Positions 63,192-64,000 of a DNA stretch of 64,000 bases are shown here, piece after piece. Position 1 is the first letter of the stretch, and every line of letters starts with the position of its first letter. The stretch covers positions 9,140,501-9,204,500 of the forward strand of contig CAMQGK010000341.1 in assembly GCA_947000775.1 (NCBI GenBank), in the 5' to 3' direction. Below the pieces are notes generated by a model. The model did no database searches, had not been told where the DNA came from, and worked only from the letters and a program-made list of their open reading frames with translations. The DNA is from Pterois miles (lineage: Eukaryota > Chordata > Actinopteri > Perciformes > Scorpaenidae). The position numbers and the translations under genes are program-made.

Positions 63192-63196
<5 letters not shown>
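60269..63196. other. Unique noncoding, no gene supported
   Basis: A (T)18 tract lies at 61049-61066 and a (TC)-rich tract at 61380-61394. Positions 61500-61650 are a candidate regulatory block. Frames at 62404-62952 overlap in several registers and lack domains. Confidence 0.45.

Positions 63197-63232
<36 letters not shown>
63197..63232 (+). repeat. (AC)18 microsatellite
   Basis: Eighteen uninterrupted AC units. Frames on both strands crossing it (TH or VC repeats) are artefacts. Confidence 0.97.
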
Positions 63233-63236
<4 letters not shown>

Positions 63237-64000
63237 CAGCACTCACTGTTTACACATGATGTCACTGCCAGAGCAGGAGTATCTTTGATCAAGTGTCTCC
63301 GAGGAACAGTACTTTGTACACAACCAATAAGATTAGATCCTTACAGGGTTGTAATTCCTCATTTGTTATTGTATACTTTATCAGGCGCTGCATAATAATG
63401 GAAATTATGTTCATACTTGCTCACATACAATTCAGAATAATTTGCAATATGCATGATAACGTGTACAGTTGCATCTTTACAGCTCTATGCAATTCTAAAT
63501 GAATGATTATGCTGTATTGTGCAGCAATCCACATGAGGTATGAATCCCATTATTAGCTCTGTGTTGGCAGACTGTGATTTCTGTGGCCACTGTTTCTATG
63601 ACAACATGGTAATCAGTGCGAGGTAGATCATGCAGTTTAATGCTAAGCAGGTATACATTGACATGCACTATTTTTCTTGATGTGCGCATCTACATTATTA
63701 ACAGTGATTGGGAAGATGGTTGAAATAGTGAAATAGCCTGAACTGAACAATGGAGGCTGCTTCGAGCCTACGAATTTATCTGTTTCAGTTGTTTTTTTAA
63801 AGGCAATACAGTGTCACACATATTCTGTGTTACTATCGCAGTGCCTGAGGCCAACTTCCACAATATTCGAAGCATGCGATATAGCATCTTTTTAACACCA
63901 TCTGCATGTCTCTTTGGAGACCTGCTATATTTGCAGATCTACAAAAGGTCATCCATGCTTTTATCTCCTCCAGGCCATTGCAACACACTTTATTCTGGTC
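63233..64000. other. Unique noncoding, no gene seen
   Basis: It is A+T-rich with short frames on both strands and no repeat recognised. Confidence 0.45.

Noticed and set aside
62947..63259. Opposing frames with VC or TH repeats
   Set aside because: They are translations of the (AC)18 microsatellite.
1..64000. CRISPR array, prokaryotic operon or endogenous retrovirus
   Set aside because: No regularly spaced repeats with unique spacers, no gene-dense layout and no LTR pair with reverse-transcriptase or gag-like coding were seen.

Overview
The window looks like noncoding vertebrate DNA from a ray-finned (teleost, probably percomorph-type) fish. It is about 60% A+T and CpG-poor, with microsatellites and many decayed transposable elements whose ends and core motifs are typical of fish genomes. 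I found no convincing host protein-coding exon, rRNA, true tRNA, snRNA or CRISPR array. The open frames are short (longest 164 codons), overlap on both strands and show no recognisable domain. The only coding sequence I can support is the wreckage of transposon proteins. The window is therefore best read as intergenic or large-intron DNA.

Region by region. 1-6.4 kb: sparse sequence, then three element copies (3968-4468, 5533-5992, 5993-6407). 6.4-17.7 kb: mostly unique, with an L2-tailed retroelement end at 9429-9716, a 9-bp minisatellite at 13879-13923, two sets of old direct duplications (16.1-16.7 kb, 17.3-17.5 kb) and hAT-like ends. 17.7-28.1 kb: two copies of a GGGGAC-ended element (19156-19468, 25469-25988), an unusual stop-poor unique island (20417-21008), a young SINE with a perfect 14-bp target-site duplication (22645-23024) and a TTAA-type MITE (27462-28093). 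28.1-40.4 kb: almost free of recognisable repeats apart from a CCTCT tract; it could hold conserved regulatory DNA. 40.4-42.7 kb: a LINE 3' end split by a hAT-like MITE, then two TTAA-type MITEs side by side. 47.8-48.7 kb: an element with a CpG-rich core. 50.46-50.52 kb: a perfect 25-bp-arm hairpin. 53.3-54.6 kb: five element fragments packed together. 58.6-60.3 kb: a repeat, a LINE tail and a dead Tc1/mariner element whose catalytic spacing is DD36E. 60.3-64 kb: unique sequence with an (AC)18 tract.

There is no operon or pathway to describe; the biology on show is the history of mobile elements. No clearly undescribed system stands out. The best leads are the DD36E relic, the perfect hairpin, the stop-poor island and the group of elements that share TTAAAG-type ends.
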